Shown one piece after another: positions 7,887 to 16,309 of a DNA stretch of 64,000 bases. A program made the position numbers and the translations under genes. The notes beneath the pieces were generated by a model, which saw only the letters and a list, made by a program, of their open reading frames with translations, was not told where the DNA came from and did no database searches. Origin of the DNA: JACVRW01 sp963757815 (GTDB lineage: Bacteria > Actinomycetota > Thermoleophilia > Solirubrobacterales > Thermoleophilaceae); NCBI GenBank assembly GCA_963757815.1, contig CAVWSN010000011.1:1-64000 (forward strand), in the 5' to 3' direction. The first letter of the stretch is position 1. The number at the start of each line of letters is the position of its first letter.

Positions 7887-10253
7887 TTAGAGCAGTCCGA
7901 GCTCGTGGGCGCGTTCGACCGCGCCGTTGCGGGAGGTGACGTTGAGCTTGCGGTAGACGGCCATCGCCTGTGATCGGACGGTGTTGTGCGATACGTAGAG
8001 GCGCTCGCCGATCTCGCGGAAGGTGAGGTGCGTGGTGAGGTAGGGGAGCAGGCGTAGCTCCGCCTCGGTCAGCGTCGAGGCCCCGGGGGCGTCTGCGCGC
8101 ATCGTCTTCAGGCTCGCGCGCAGCTCGTCCACCTCGGAGCGGAGCGTGCCGAGGTCTGGTTGTCGGCGCAACACGGCGTCGATCTCGCGCAGCATCGTCT
8201 CGGCGCCGCCGGCGTCGGCGATCGTCAGGTAGGCCCGGGCAAGCTCCAGGCGGGTCTGGATGGCCAGGGACGGCAGCGCGTAGGTGAGCCGGAGCCGCAG
8301 GCGCTGCGCCCGCGCGAGGAGCTCGTGCGCACGCTGGACTTCCCCGCGGTGGAGTGCGACGCGGGCCGCCAGCGCGCAGACGAATGCGCTGGTGGGGTAC
8401 TCGTCCATCCGCGCACGGCGGGCGACCGACAGCGCTCGCTGGGCGAACTCCTCGGCCTCGACCCATCCCCCTCGTCCGATCGCGAGCGCGGCGCGCTCGC
8501 CGAGCGCCACCACCGCCAACTCGTGCGCTCCCAGCTCGAGGCCCTCCTCGACAGCGTCGGCGAGCAGGTCGTCGGCCTGGTCGACCTCGCCGGCAAACCA
8601 CTGCGACAGCGCGAGTACCAGCACGGCATTCGGGCGGAGGAAGCTCCCACGGGCGAGCGTTCGGACCGCGAGCTCCCCATCTGCGCGCATCCTCGCCACC
8701 CCCCCGTGACAACGCTGGCCACGCAGCACGGCCAGCCAGGAGTCGATCGAAGGGCTGCCGTCAGGCAGGGTGCCGTCGTAGCCCGCGTGTTCGGCCGCCT
8801 CGGCCCAACGGTCCGCCTGTTTAGGCCGGCCCCACACCGTAGCGAGGATCGCGCCGAGCACGGCGAGCACTCCGTTCCGGTCGAATGCCCCGTGCGCTTC
8901 CAGCCAGTCGAACCAGCGCTCGGCCGTCGCCGCGCGACCGCTTTGGTAGGCGAAGACACCGAAAAGCTCGACCAACCGTGCCACCCGGTCGACGTCGCCG
9001 GCCTCCTGGGCGTAGCCGATGGCCGTCTCCAACTGCCCGTTCGCCTCACACCATACGGATGCGCGCGTGAGCAACTCGGGTATGAGGTCCGGCTCGGCTA
9101 GCGTCAGCTCCCGCTGAAGTAGCTCCTGAAACAGATGGTGGTAGCGGTACCGCTCCCCGTTGGCGTCCAGCGGGACGAGAAACAGGTTGGAGCGTGCGTA
9201 CGACTCCAGAATCGCCGCGGAGCCACTCACCTCGAGTACCTCATCGCAGAGCGGCCCGGACATCCCCTCGAGAACGGCGGTACGCGTGAGGAAGCGAAGA
9301 TCGTCCGCATCCAGGTGGGCGAGCAACTCCGACCTCAGGTAGTCGGACACGAGCCGGTCGCTCCCCGAGAACGTCGCCGCGCCCTTGGCCTTGAGTCCCC
9401 GGGCCCTGATCGACAGCACGGCGAGGTAGAGGCCTGCGGGCCAACCCTCTGTGTGCTCGGTGAGCTCGGCGACGTCGACATCCGGCAGGTCCACGCCGGC
9501 CGCGCTCAGCAGCTGGCGCGCCTCCGTTTCGTCCATGCGCAGGTCGTCCGGCCCGATCTCCAGCGCCAGGCCCCGCGTCCGCAACGCTGCCAGCGGGAGC
9601 GCGGCTCGGCCTCGCGCCGAGAGGGCCATCTGCGACCCCTCCGAGACGTGTCGGGTGAGTGCTTCGATGGCGTCGAGGGAGGCCGGGTTATCGAGTAGGT
9701 GAAGGTCGTCCAGGACCAGGACGACTTGCTCGCTCATCTTCGCCAGGGCCGCTCCCAAACGCGGTACGACCATCGCCTCGACCGACACGCCGGCCAACGC
9801 CAGCGCGTCGAACACGCTCGGGTCGAGCCGCGAGACGCGGTCGAGCGCCACTGCGACATAGGTCAGCAGGACGATCGGATCGTTGTCCTTTTCGTCGACG
9901 GATACCCACGCGAACGGTCGCTGCGACCGGGAGGCCCATTGAGCGAGGAGAGTCGTCTTCCCCCAGCCGGGGCCGGCGGACAGGAGAACGAGCGGAGGCG
10001 CGCGCGCGCCTTCCAGCGAGCTGATCAGCTCTCCGCGCGACACGGTCCCGCTGGGGCCCTGCGGCGGAAGCAGCTTCGATTCGAGCAGCTCGAAGGGCGG
10101 CGCCGAGGGCGGTGCAGCACCTACCCTCCCTGGGGGTGCCCTGGGCTTCGGTGCTGAGCCCACCCGGCCTAGGCCGGATTGTCGGAGCCGGGTCGACAAG
10201 TCTCTCGGATCCCTTGTTTGGGCCAGAGTGGGAGTGTAGGTCTCTGGCCCCAC
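7887..10253 (-). CDS. LuxR-family ATP-binding regulator (LAL/MalT-like), intact
   Basis: A 788-residue regulator, uninterrupted. Walker A AGPGWGKTT is at residues 93-101, a Walker B-like VVLVLDDLHLL near residue 180, a TPR-rich central region follows, and the C-terminus has the LuxR helix-turn-helix FREIGERLYVSHNTVRSQA. Its closest visible relative is the regulator at 3882-6255, with which it shares motif order and the C-terminal ending. The annotated GTG at 10253 may be too far upstream, because conserved sequence starts about residue 53 (FELLESKLLPP) and an inverted repeat covers 10221-10249. It probably governs neighbouring metabolic genes; LAL proteins are usually activated by a small ligand plus ATP. 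Confidence 0.9.
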   Translation of the reverse strand: MGPETYTPTLAQTRDPRDLSTRLRQSGLGRVGSAPKPRAPPGRVGAAPPSAPPFELLESKLLPPQGPSGTVSRGELISSLEGARAPPLVLLSAGPGWGKTTLLAQWASRSQRPFAWVSVDEKDNDPIVLLTYVAVALDRVSRLDPSVFDALALAGVSVEAMVVPRLGAALAKMSEQVVLVLDDLHLLDNPASLDAIEALTRHVSEGSQMALSARGRAALPLAALRTRGLALEIGPDDLRMDETEARQLLSAAGVDLPDVDVAELTEHTEGWPAGLYLAVLSIRARGLKAKGAATFSGSDRLVSDYLRSELLAHLDADDLRFLTRTAVLEGMSGPLCDEVLEVSGSAAILESYARSNLFLVPLDANGERYRYHHLFQELLQRELTLAEPDLIPELLTRASVWCEANGQLETAIGYAQEAGDVDRVARLVELFGVFAYQSGRAATAERWFDWLEAHGAFDRNGVLAVLGAILATVWGRPKQADRWAEAAEHAGYDGTLPDGSPSIDSWLAVLRGQRCHGGVARMRADGELAVRTLARGSFLRPNAVLVLALSQWFAGEVDQADDLLADAVEEGLELGAHELAVVALGERAALAIGRGGWVEAEEFAQRALSVARRARMDEYPTSAFVCALAARVALHRGEVQRAHELLARAQRLRLRLTYALPSLAIQTRLELARAYLTIADAGGAETMLREIDAVLRRQPDLGTLRSEVDELRASLKTMRADAPGASTLTEAELRLLPYLTTHLTFREIGERLYVSHNTVRSQAMAVYRKLNVTSRNGAVERAHELGLL
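10221..10249. promoter_or_regulatory. 8-bp inverted repeat at the regulator 5' end
   Basis: GGCCAGAG at 10221-10228 and CTCTGGCC at 10242-10249 are perfect inverted copies with a 13-base spacer. They overlap the most upstream start of the LAL regulator, which suggests either an autoregulatory site or that translation starts further downstream. Confidence 0.4.
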
Positions 10254-10266
10254 TCGGTGTGAAAAC

Positions 10267-10280
10267 GTTGCAAACGCAAC
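10267..10280. promoter_or_regulatory. Inverted repeat GTTGC-AAAC-GCAAC, putative operator
   Basis: A perfect 5+4+5 inverted repeat in the divergent region between the LAL regulator and the small gene at 10378. It sits in a relatively AT-rich pocket, as expected for a control region. No binding protein can be assigned. Confidence 0.35.
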
Positions 10281-10324
10281 CGATCAGCGGTGTTCGCCGG
10301 GGCCTCATGATCACCCGGCCATAG

Positions 10325-10343
10325 ATCATCCAATTCGGATGAT
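10325..10343. promoter_or_regulatory. Inverted repeat ATCATCC-N5-GGATGAT
   Basis: A perfect 7-bp inverted repeat with spacer AATTC, 35 bases upstream of the small gene at 10378. The same half-sites, with a 6-base spacer, occur at 37861-37880 between marR and the MFS exporter, so one MarR-type protein could read both sites. Confidence 0.45.
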
Positions 10344-10377
10344 GAGCGTCGCGGCTCGGCGGCGTACGCTCGCTCGC

Positions 10378-10605
10378 ATGTCACTGGCCGGCGAGTCGGT
10401 GGACCTGCGCGCCGAGCGCATACGCGAGTGGCGGGACGCCGGCGATCGCGTCCTGCGCGCCTACAGGGCCTGGTGTGCCGCCACCCGGAGCGATCGCCAC
10501 GAGCTGCACGTGTCCTTCCTGGCCGCGCTCCGCCGGGAGGAGCAAGCAGCGTGTCAGGTTGAGCGCGCCCAAGTTCCTGTGGACCGGCGGCTGCCGAGAA
10601 CGTAG
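10378..10605 (+). CDS. Small uncharacterised protein (75 residues)
   Basis: The frame from ATG 10378 encodes a charged, soluble 75-residue protein beginning MSLAGESVDLRAERIREW and containing VLRAYRAWCAA and FLAALRREEQAA. Codon positions show the usual high third-position GC, the frame is preceded by a divergent control region with several inverted repeats, and the amphipathic helical character resembles small conserved proteins I associate with Solirubrobacterales. No catalytic residues are evident. The function is unknown; an in-frame ATG at 10339 would add 13 residues overlapping the palindrome. Confidence 0.55.
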   Translation: MSLAGESVDLRAERIREWRDAGDRVLRAYRAWCAATRSDRHELHVSFLAALRREEQAACQVERAQVPVDRRLPRT

Positions 10606-10695
10606 GCGACGCCGAGGCTGACGACGAGACCAACAACGCACTACGTTCGCCGGCCGGGGGCATGCCGGCGGGGCAGGGCCCGAGACCCAGCCAGG

Positions 10696-13230
10696 ATGAA
10701 GACGCGGCTTCTCATTGTGCTGCTTGCCGCAGGGGTCCTGGTGGCGGCGACGTTCACCGCGTTCACCATCCCTGTTGCCGCGCAGCAGGAGGTGGTGTGG
10801 GTACAGCTCCCGACCGGTGAGATCGTGCCCGTCGAGGTTCCGCCGGGCACCGACCCGGCGTCCATGGAGCTCCCGGGTCCGATCGTGCCGCCGCCGACCA
10901 CCACTGAGCCCCCCGCTCCCCCGGAGACGCCGACCACGCCGGCGCCCGAGCTACCACCTCCTGCCGAGACGACGCCCGCGCCGGAACCGACGCCGGCGCC
11001 GGGACCGGCGCCCGCGACGCCGCAGCCGGGGCCCGCGCCCGCGCCCAGGAGCCCGGCACCGGCCCGGGCACGGGCGGCAGCTCGCCGAGGGAGCGTACGC
11101 GGCCCGGCCGGATCATCGAACGCGTGGGGTCCGACAAGCGGGGCACGCTGACCGGCGAGGTCGAGCCTCAGCCCGAGGATGAGGGTTCGCGCGAGCGCCG
11201 TCGTGGGCGTAGGGAGCCGCTTCGCAACGACGACGGCACGCCGACCGCCGGCAACCCCGGTTTCATCGACGTGCTGCCGGGTCCGTCGACGGCCACCGGT
11301 GTGCCGAACTTCATCATCCGCAAGTTCCGGGTGCCGCCGTTTCTGTTGCCGATCTATCAGGCGGCGGGCATCGAGTACGGGATCCGCTGGGAGGTGCTGG
11401 CGGCGATCAACGAGATCGAGACCGACTACGGCCGCAACCTGAATGTGTCGTCGGCGGGTGCGCTGGGGTGGATGCAGTTCATGCCGGCGACCTGGAGGGC
11501 GTATGGGACGGACGCCAACAAGGACGGCCGCAAGGACCCGTACAACCCGGTCGACGCGATCTTCGCCGCGGCCCGCTACCTGAAGGCGGCCAACTACGAG
11601 AACGACGTGCGCGCGGCGATCTGGGCCTACAACCACGCCGACTGGTACGTCGACTCGGTGCTGCTCAGGGCCCGTTTGATCGCCGGGGTGCCGGCCGACC
11701 TGATCGGCTCGCTGACCGGGCTCACCGAAGGCCGCTTCCCCGTCTACGCGCGCGCGACGTATGCCGACGACCTGGCGGAGAAGGAGCTGCTGAAGCGCGT
11801 CCGGCGCGGCGAGAACGCCGCCAACCTGATCGAGTCGAGCGACGATCGCCGCTCGATCGACATCTTCTCCAAGAAGGGCGCCCCGGTCGTGGCAGTAAAC
11901 GACGGCGTCGTCAAGGAGATCGGGCGCTCGAAGAAACTCGGCCGCTTCCTCGTGCTCCAGGACGTCTACGGCAACCGCTACACGTACTCGCAGCTCGGGT
12001 CTGTGGCGCGCGTCTTCCCAGTGCCGCGCAAGGGCGCCTATGACCCGAAGCGCTCCGCGCGCGCGGTGAAGGCCAACGGCGACGATCCTCAGCCGGCTGC
12101 CCCGGCCTCCGCGGGCCGCCAGCTGGACGACTCCGACCGCGAGCCGGAGCGGGACCGCGGCGCGAACGTCGAGTCGCACGACTGCCCGCAGGCGAGCGCC
12201 CCGGTGAAGGAGCGCCTCTTCGCCCGCCCGTCCATGGAGGGGGCACGCGAGTTCGGCGGACTCGAGCAGCTCCTCGCCGCGAGCGCCCGCCGCGACGGCA
12301 CGTATGAGGTCTACAAGAACTTCTTCTCGCGTCCGTTCGGTCTCGATCCGAGCAAGGTGCGGCTGCGTGCGCTCAGGAAGGGCGCGCGGGTGATCGGCGG
12401 GACGATCATCGGCCGCGTCGGCCAGACGGTGGCGGGCAAGGCCGCGCATCTTGACTTCTCGATCCGGCCCGCCGGGCGCGGCGCCCCGCAGGATCGACCC
12501 GAAGCCGATCCTCGATGGTTGGAAGCTGCTCGAGGCGACCGCGGTCTATCGCGCCTCGGGGCGCAACGTGCTCTACGGCGAGGACGAGGCGGGCGCGATG
12601 TCGATCGGCCAGATCCTGTTGCTGCCCAAGCCGCTGCTCGAGCAGCGCGTGCTCTCTGACGAGCGCATCGAGATCTACGACTGCGGCCGCGACGACGTGC
12701 GCTCGGGCCAGGTCGACAGGCGCGTGCTGGCAACGCTCGCGTATCTGGCCGAGTCGGGCCTGAAGCCGGGCGTGACCTCGCTCAAGTGCGGGCACGGGTT
12801 CTACACCAGCTCGGGCAACGTCTCGCACCACTCGTCCGGTAACGCGGTCGACATCGCGACCATCAACGGGATCCCGGTGCTCGGCCACCAGGAGCCCGGC
12901 GGGGTCACCGAGCAGGCCGTGCGCAGGCTGATGCAGCTGCAGGGCACGATGACACCGGCGCAGATCATCTCGCTGTTCGAGATCGGCGGCGCGACCTTCG
13001 CGATGGCCGACCACCACGACCACATCCACGTCGGCTTCGAGCCGATGTTCGGCGCCAACAAGAAGCTCGGCAAGCAGGCGCTCGCCGTGCTCGAGCCGGG
13101 CCAGTGGTCCGACCTGATCTCGCGCCTGCGCGAGATCGAGAACCCGGTCGTGCCCACCAAACCCTCCAAGTACGCCCTGCCGGTCGACAAGCAAGACCGG
13201 CGCGCCAGCCACGCCCACGCCGGCGAGTAA
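10696..13230 (+). CDS. Secreted peptidoglycan hydrolase: lytic transglycosylase + M23-like + M15-like domains, frameshifted twice
   Basis: A cell-wall remodelling enzyme of about 845 residues once frames are joined. It opens with a signal peptide (MKTRLLIVLLAAGVLVAATF, cleavage near VAAQ), then a Pro/Ala/Thr-rich linker. Next is a lytic-transglycosylase domain with the catalytic-Glu context NEIETDYGRNLNVSSAGALG and WMQFMPATW. A LytM/M23-like domain follows (GAPVVAVNDGVVKEIG, GNRYTYSQLG), and last a domain with SSGNAVDIA and DHHDHIHVGFEP, resembling D-Ala-D-Ala peptidase (M15-type) metal motifs. The frame breaks once in the Pro-rich linker at about 11050 (one base short) and again at about 12490 (one extra base in GCGCCCCGCAGG). 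Both flanks keep meaningful sequence, so sequencing error is likely. Confidence 0.85.
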
Positions 13231-13411
13231 GCGAAACGACCGACCGGGCAGAGGCCACGCGGGAAGCCTTCGCCTTCGTCCCGCTCGAGTGCGAGGAGCG
13301 GGCCGCCCAGCAGGTCGAGCGTGACGCGTCAGCGCTGGCCGCCGCACGGTCCCGGTGATGGGAGTGTGGGGCCAGGGGACGTGGCGTTCCCCGAGAGACA
13401 GATGACGGGTC

Positions 13412-13852
13412 GTGGAGACACGTCATGGCAGCCTGGCGGTACGGGAGGGTCGGACGGCAGGCATTTACTTCGGCTCGAAGCCGGAGAAGTCCGACTCGTT
13501 GCGGCTCGGGCGGTCGGCTGGCAGCGCATGCTGCAAGGCGACGGAAGGCGGAATCCAACTGGTGGTTAGACGCATGCCCGGACTGGAGGCCGGATCGGTT
13601 GCGGTCAGCCAGCGCGCCGAGCGGAACTGGCGAGCCGCCGGCCTCGAGGCGATCGGGCTCCATGACTGCCGCCACACATTTGCCTCGCTCATGATCGCCG
13701 CCGGGGTGAATGCGAAGGCGCTCTCGACCTTTATGGGCCACGCTTCGATCACGATGACGCTCGACCGCTACGGGCACCTGTTCCCGGGCTCGGAGGATGA
13801 GGCGGCCGGCCTTCTCGACGCCTATCTCGAGCGCGCGAGGGAGGGGTTCTGA
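13412..13852 (+). pseudogene. Tyrosine recombinase (phage-type integrase) remnant
   Basis: Only the C-terminal catalytic part remains. The HxxR box appears as LHDCRHTFASLM, followed by the second His and the Tyr nucleophile in FMGHASITMTLDRYGHL and the usual tail PGSEDEAAGLLDAYLERA. The first 60 residues of the frame do not resemble an integrase and the N-terminal arm and core-binding domains are absent. It ends about 145 bases from tRNA-Ser, the classic position for an integrase whose attachment site is the tRNA. I regard it as inactive. Confidence 0.75.
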
Positions 13853-13861
13853 GCGGTAGGT

Positions 13862-13891
13862 GTGCTGCAGGGGGTGCTGCAAAGTGCTGCA
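13862..13891 (+). repeat. Three direct GTGCTGCA repeats downstream of the integrase remnant
   Basis: GTGCTGCA occurs at 13862-13869, 13874-13881 and 13884-13891, spaced 12 and 10 bases, about one helical turn. A partial copy (CGCTGCA) lies near 13968. Between an integrase and its tRNA target such phased repeats commonly are integrase arm-type sites, which is my inference here. Confidence 0.5.
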
Positions 13892-13997
13892 CAAACATGG
13901 CGCCGAGCGGGTCCAGCAGGGGCCGACCGGAGTCGTGCGACCTCACCACAACAGCACCACGAAAGCGCTGCAAATCGACCGATTCTCAGGTCTAAGG

Positions 13998-14086
13998 CGG
14001 AGGGGGAGGGATTCGAACCCTCGGTGGACCGAAAGGCCCACAACGGTTTTCGAGACCGCCCCGTTCAACCGCTCCGGCACCCCTCC
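13998..14086 (-). tRNA. tRNA-Ser(CGA)
   Basis: On the minus strand the 7-bp acceptor stem GGAGGGG pairs with CCCCTCC, the D arm begins CCGGAGCGG, the anticodon loop is CTCGAAA (anticodon CGA), a long variable arm of the class II type follows (TGTGGGCCTTTCGGTCCACC), and the T arm is GAGGG-TTCGAAT-CCCTC. The discriminator base is G and CCA is not fully encoded. The 5' half of this gene is duplicated at 16172-16214. Confidence 0.97.
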
Positions 14087-14094
14087 GACGTGTA

Positions 14095-14119
14095 CTGCCG
14101 TCATTCTGCCGTCATTTCG
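14095..14119 (+). repeat. TGCCGTCATT double motif, left copy
   Basis: Two TGCCGTCATT units in tandem sit just inside the tRNA-Ser 5' end. A near-identical double unit lies at 16066-16090 in the same orientation, near the other tRNA half. They may be arm-type recombinase sites. Confidence 0.45.
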
Positions 14120-14247
14120 AACGATAGTCCGGGCGAACCCCGACCTGAGCCGGGGGCCGAGCGTCACCAGAGCCCGCGACCTGCGCCCATCCTACCCCGG
14201 TCGCCTCGGTGCACGCGGCCAGAGAAGGCGATGGGGGGCGACGCTCG

Positions 14248-15576
14248 CTAACCGGTGACCGGCGGAATGACTCGGCGTTGAGGCAGGACCCTCACGAGGG
14301 CCTTGGCCCTCTTGACCGCCACGCGCGCTCCCACCGCGGGCGGGCGCGGCACGTCCCCCGCTCCCGGCGACGCGGGCGAGCCCGGCGGTTCCACGCCGGG
14401 CGTGACGTCGGCGATGTTCGCCACCGTGCCCGCCGGCGCGGACGCATCGACGCGGAAGTCCACGTGGAGGCTGACGCGTTGGCCGGGTCGGAGGCGCGGG
14501 ATCACGAGGCAGCGCCGCCCGCCGAGGCGACTCAGCTTGCGGTTGGCACGCACGAACGTCATCCGGCGCGGGACGCGATCGCAGACCCGGACGTTGCGCG
14601 CGCTGCCACGGCCGCGGTTGCGGGCGGTGATCGTGTAGCCCGCGAGGCCGCCGGCCCTCACCGTGCGGGCGTCGGCCTCCTTGTCGATCACCAGGTCGCA
14701 ACCTGGCGGACCAGGGCCGTTCGACGTAGTGACACTCACGTTGTCGAACAGGTAGCCACCACCGGTGGGGCCAGCAAACGTGTCCACGCTGGAGCGGAAC
14801 TGCAGGCTGTTGATGTCCGCCGGCGTATTGCCGTTCGGCTTCTGCTCCGGAGCGATGCGGTAGTAGTTCTCCCACGTCGTGAAGCACTGACCGAGGTCAC
14901 GACCGTCGATGGCGATTCGGACCAGGTCGTTGTCTGGGCCGGGGTTGGTCTTGATCCAGAAACTGATCGTGTGCGGAACCGTACGGTCAAGCACACCAGC
15001 GTCATGCTCCACGAACTTGCCATCGACCTCAGGGGTATCGTTCACGGTCACGCGGATACCCCCCTCCGGAGTATCTTCCAGACCCACCCAGGACATGCGC
15101 GAGCCCTCGTACGAGTCGGGGCTGACGCTCAAGAAGAGTCCCTTCTGGAAAGAATCGGGCAGCCTGGAGATGAACGAGAACTGGGCGGTGAACACCTTAT
15201 TGTCCAGCTCCTCGCCGGCTGATGATGGAACCCGGCTGGAATACGTCTGATGGGCGAACTCACTCGTCGCACATGAGTTCGACATACGCAACGCCTGCAC
15301 TCCGAACGCCGGCGGGGCCGGAATCTCCGGGAGGGCAGTGGGCACGACCTGCTGGTCATACTGTCCAAAAACCGGACCGCACGCCGGGATGTCCCCAGGG
15401 GCAGCGCTCTTCCAGGCCGCGCCAGGCGGGCCGCCCTGTCCGTCGACGGACCCTATGGTGAAAGTCTCAAAGTCCGTGTCCACGGCCGCTGCGACTCCGC
15501 ATACGAGCAGAGCGAAGCTGACGAACGCGGCGAGCAACCCCACGATCGCCCGGGTAACGCTTCTGGAATGGCGCAC
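14248..15576 (-). CDS. Secreted LamG-like/DUF11-repeat protein
   Basis: A 442-residue extracellular protein starting at GTG 15576 (AGGGGGG upstream). Residues 1-32 form a signal peptide (VGLLAAFVSFALLVCGVAAA). The central 230 residues look like a beta-sandwich of concanavalin/LamG type (QFSFISRLPDSFQKGLFLSV, HTISFWIKTN, GGYLFDNVSVTTS). Residues about 295-400 form a DUF11/CARDB-type Ig-like module (LVIDKEADARTVRAGG, YTITARNRGRGSARNVRVCD, NIADVTPG). The end is basic and proline-rich. No anchoring motif is visible. The middle of the gene is somewhat less GC-rich than its neighbours, and it lies between the two tRNA-Ser halves, consistent with acquisition. Probable role: surface or matrix protein. 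Confidence 0.8.
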   Translation of the reverse strand: MRHSRSVTRAIVGLLAAFVSFALLVCGVAAAVDTDFETFTIGSVDGQGGPPGAAWKSAAPGDIPACGPVFGQYDQQVVPTALPEIPAPPAFGVQALRMSNSCATSEFAHQTYSSRVPSSAGEELDNKVFTAQFSFISRLPDSFQKGLFLSVSPDSYEGSRMSWVGLEDTPEGGIRVTVNDTPEVDGKFVEHDAGVLDRTVPHTISFWIKTNPGPDNDLVRIAIDGRDLGQCFTTWENYYRIAPEQKPNGNTPADINSLQFRSSVDTFAGPTGGGYLFDNVSVTTSNGPGPPGCDLVIDKEADARTVRAGGLAGYTITARNRGRGSARNVRVCDRVPRRMTFVRANRKLSRLGGRRCLVIPRLRPGQRVSLHVDFRVDASAPAGTVANIADVTPGVEPPGSPASPGAGDVPRPPAVGARVAVKRAKALVRVLPQRRVIPPVTG

Positions 15577-15719
15577 GGCGACCCCCCTCTACGGAGAACA
15601 TGACGGGCTAGACCGCAAAAGCCCTGATTTAGGAGCGACCCTACCCCAGTTCTGTATGGGCGGTCAACCTATCGGGGTGGTCCTGCAAGCTGCCGTTCGC
15701 AAATTGCTGTTCGGGGCCG

Positions 15720-15887
15720 CTACTTCTTGTCGCGGTCCTTGAGCGTCTGACCCTGGTTCAGTTCGGCGTTTGCCCACGCCGCTCCTGCACCGCTGCCGAT
15801 CCCTGTCAGCGTCGCGCTGATGAGGTCGGCAACGAGGCCCTTCACCTCATACTGTGGACCTTTAGGTTGACTCGCGTCCTCTGCCAT
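15720..15887 (-). CDS. Small uncharacterised protein (55 residues)
   Basis: From ATG 15887 the frame encodes MAEDASQPKGPQYEVKGLVA followed by a mildly hydrophobic glycine/alanine helix (LTGIGSGAGAAWANAEL) and a charged tail KDRDKK. The frame remains open to an ATG at 15959, but neither start has a strong ribosome site. The sequence resembles small accessory proteins of mobile elements more than housekeeping genes, and it lies inside the tRNA-Ser-flanked interval. No function can be assigned. Confidence 0.45.
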   Translation of the reverse strand: MAEDASQPKGPQYEVKGLVADLISATLTGIGSGAGAAWANAELNQGQTLKDRDKK

Positions 15888-16065
15888 TTTTGGGTTCTTG
15901 AAACGCGTTGTGCAATGATCGGATGCGCTGCCGCCTGCTACGGCATTGTGTGAGTTCATTGCACGGAGGGAGTGACGACCTGCGCCAGCGACCCTGCTTC
16001 AAGGTGGGGTCGTTTGCGTTCACCTTCCCGCCGACTCGACCGTGCTTACGTTCGGCACTAGAAGT

Positions 16066-16090
16066 TGCCGTCACTCCTGCCGTCATTCCG
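16066..16090 (+). repeat. TGCCGTCATT double motif, right copy
   Basis: A near-copy of the motif at 14095-14119 in the same orientation, differing by a few bases and one insertion. Its position inside the right end of the candidate element mirrors the left copy. Confidence 0.4.
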
Positions 16091-16171
16091 CATCGACACA
16101 GCGGCACTCGACGGTACGTGACGGACACGAGGACGCCTACTTGTAGGGATACAACCGTGCTACCAGCGAGG

Positions 16172-16214
16172 TTTCGAGACCGCCCCGTTCAACCGCTCCG
16201 GCAGCACCCCTCCG
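16172..16214 (-). repeat. Duplicated 5' half of tRNA-Ser (att-like)
   Basis: Bases 16172-16202 are identical to 14048-14078 of tRNA-Ser(CGA): anticodon loop, anticodon 5' strand and D arm. After a 3-base insertion (16203-16205) the acceptor 5' strand follows. Similarity stops exactly in the anticodon loop, so this is a half gene and not a second functional tRNA. Confidence 0.8.
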
Positions 16215-16309
16215 GGGCGTTTGATTGTAGGCCCGGCGTGCCGCCAAGAGACGGAGGCCGGCGGACCAATATTGGACGGGACGTTGCCTGCGGCAGATAC
16301 TGGACGCCC

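Larger units (their letters stand above)
14048..16214. mobile_element. Candidate small integrated element bounded by tRNA-Ser 5'-half repeats
   Basis: The 31 bases from the anticodon loop to the D arm of tRNA-Ser (14048-14078) recur identically at 16172-16202 in the same orientation, followed by the acceptor 5' end after a 3-base insertion. This is the geometry of att sites left by integration into a tRNA anticodon loop. Inside, near each end, lies a second repeat built on TGCCGTCATT (14095-14119 and 16066-16090). The cargo is a secreted DUF11-type protein and a 55-residue protein; no recombinase is inside, and the only integrase remnant is on the other side of the tRNA. The element call is an inference from the repeats. 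Confidence 0.5.
15960..16309. other. Intergenic stretch with att-like repeats, no gene seen
   Basis: About 350 bases without a convincing coding frame. It holds the right-hand TGCCGTCATT double motif and the duplicated tRNA-Ser 5' half. Short frames read across it are products of the tRNA sequence. Confidence 0.6.

Noticed and set aside
7222..8712. Minus-strand frame of 496 codons across the CMD gene and LAL regulator 3' end
   Set aside because: Arg/Pro/Gly-rich out-of-frame reading of two well-supported genes; no family resemblance.
10606..10695. Possible cyclic-di-AMP riboswitch before the wall hydrolase
   Set aside because: The region is only 90 bases and lacks recognisable conserved riboswitch blocks; only a GCCGGC hairpin is visible.
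13860..14258. Overlapping frames across tRNA-Ser that read GEGFEPSVDRKAHNGF and similar
   Set aside because: These are translations of the tRNA itself, a well-known source of false proteins; no ribosome site or codon bias supports them.
16172..16214. Second tRNA-Ser gene
   Set aside because: Only the 5' half is present; anticodon 3' strand, variable arm and T arm are missing and the D-arm/acceptor junction has a 3-base insertion.
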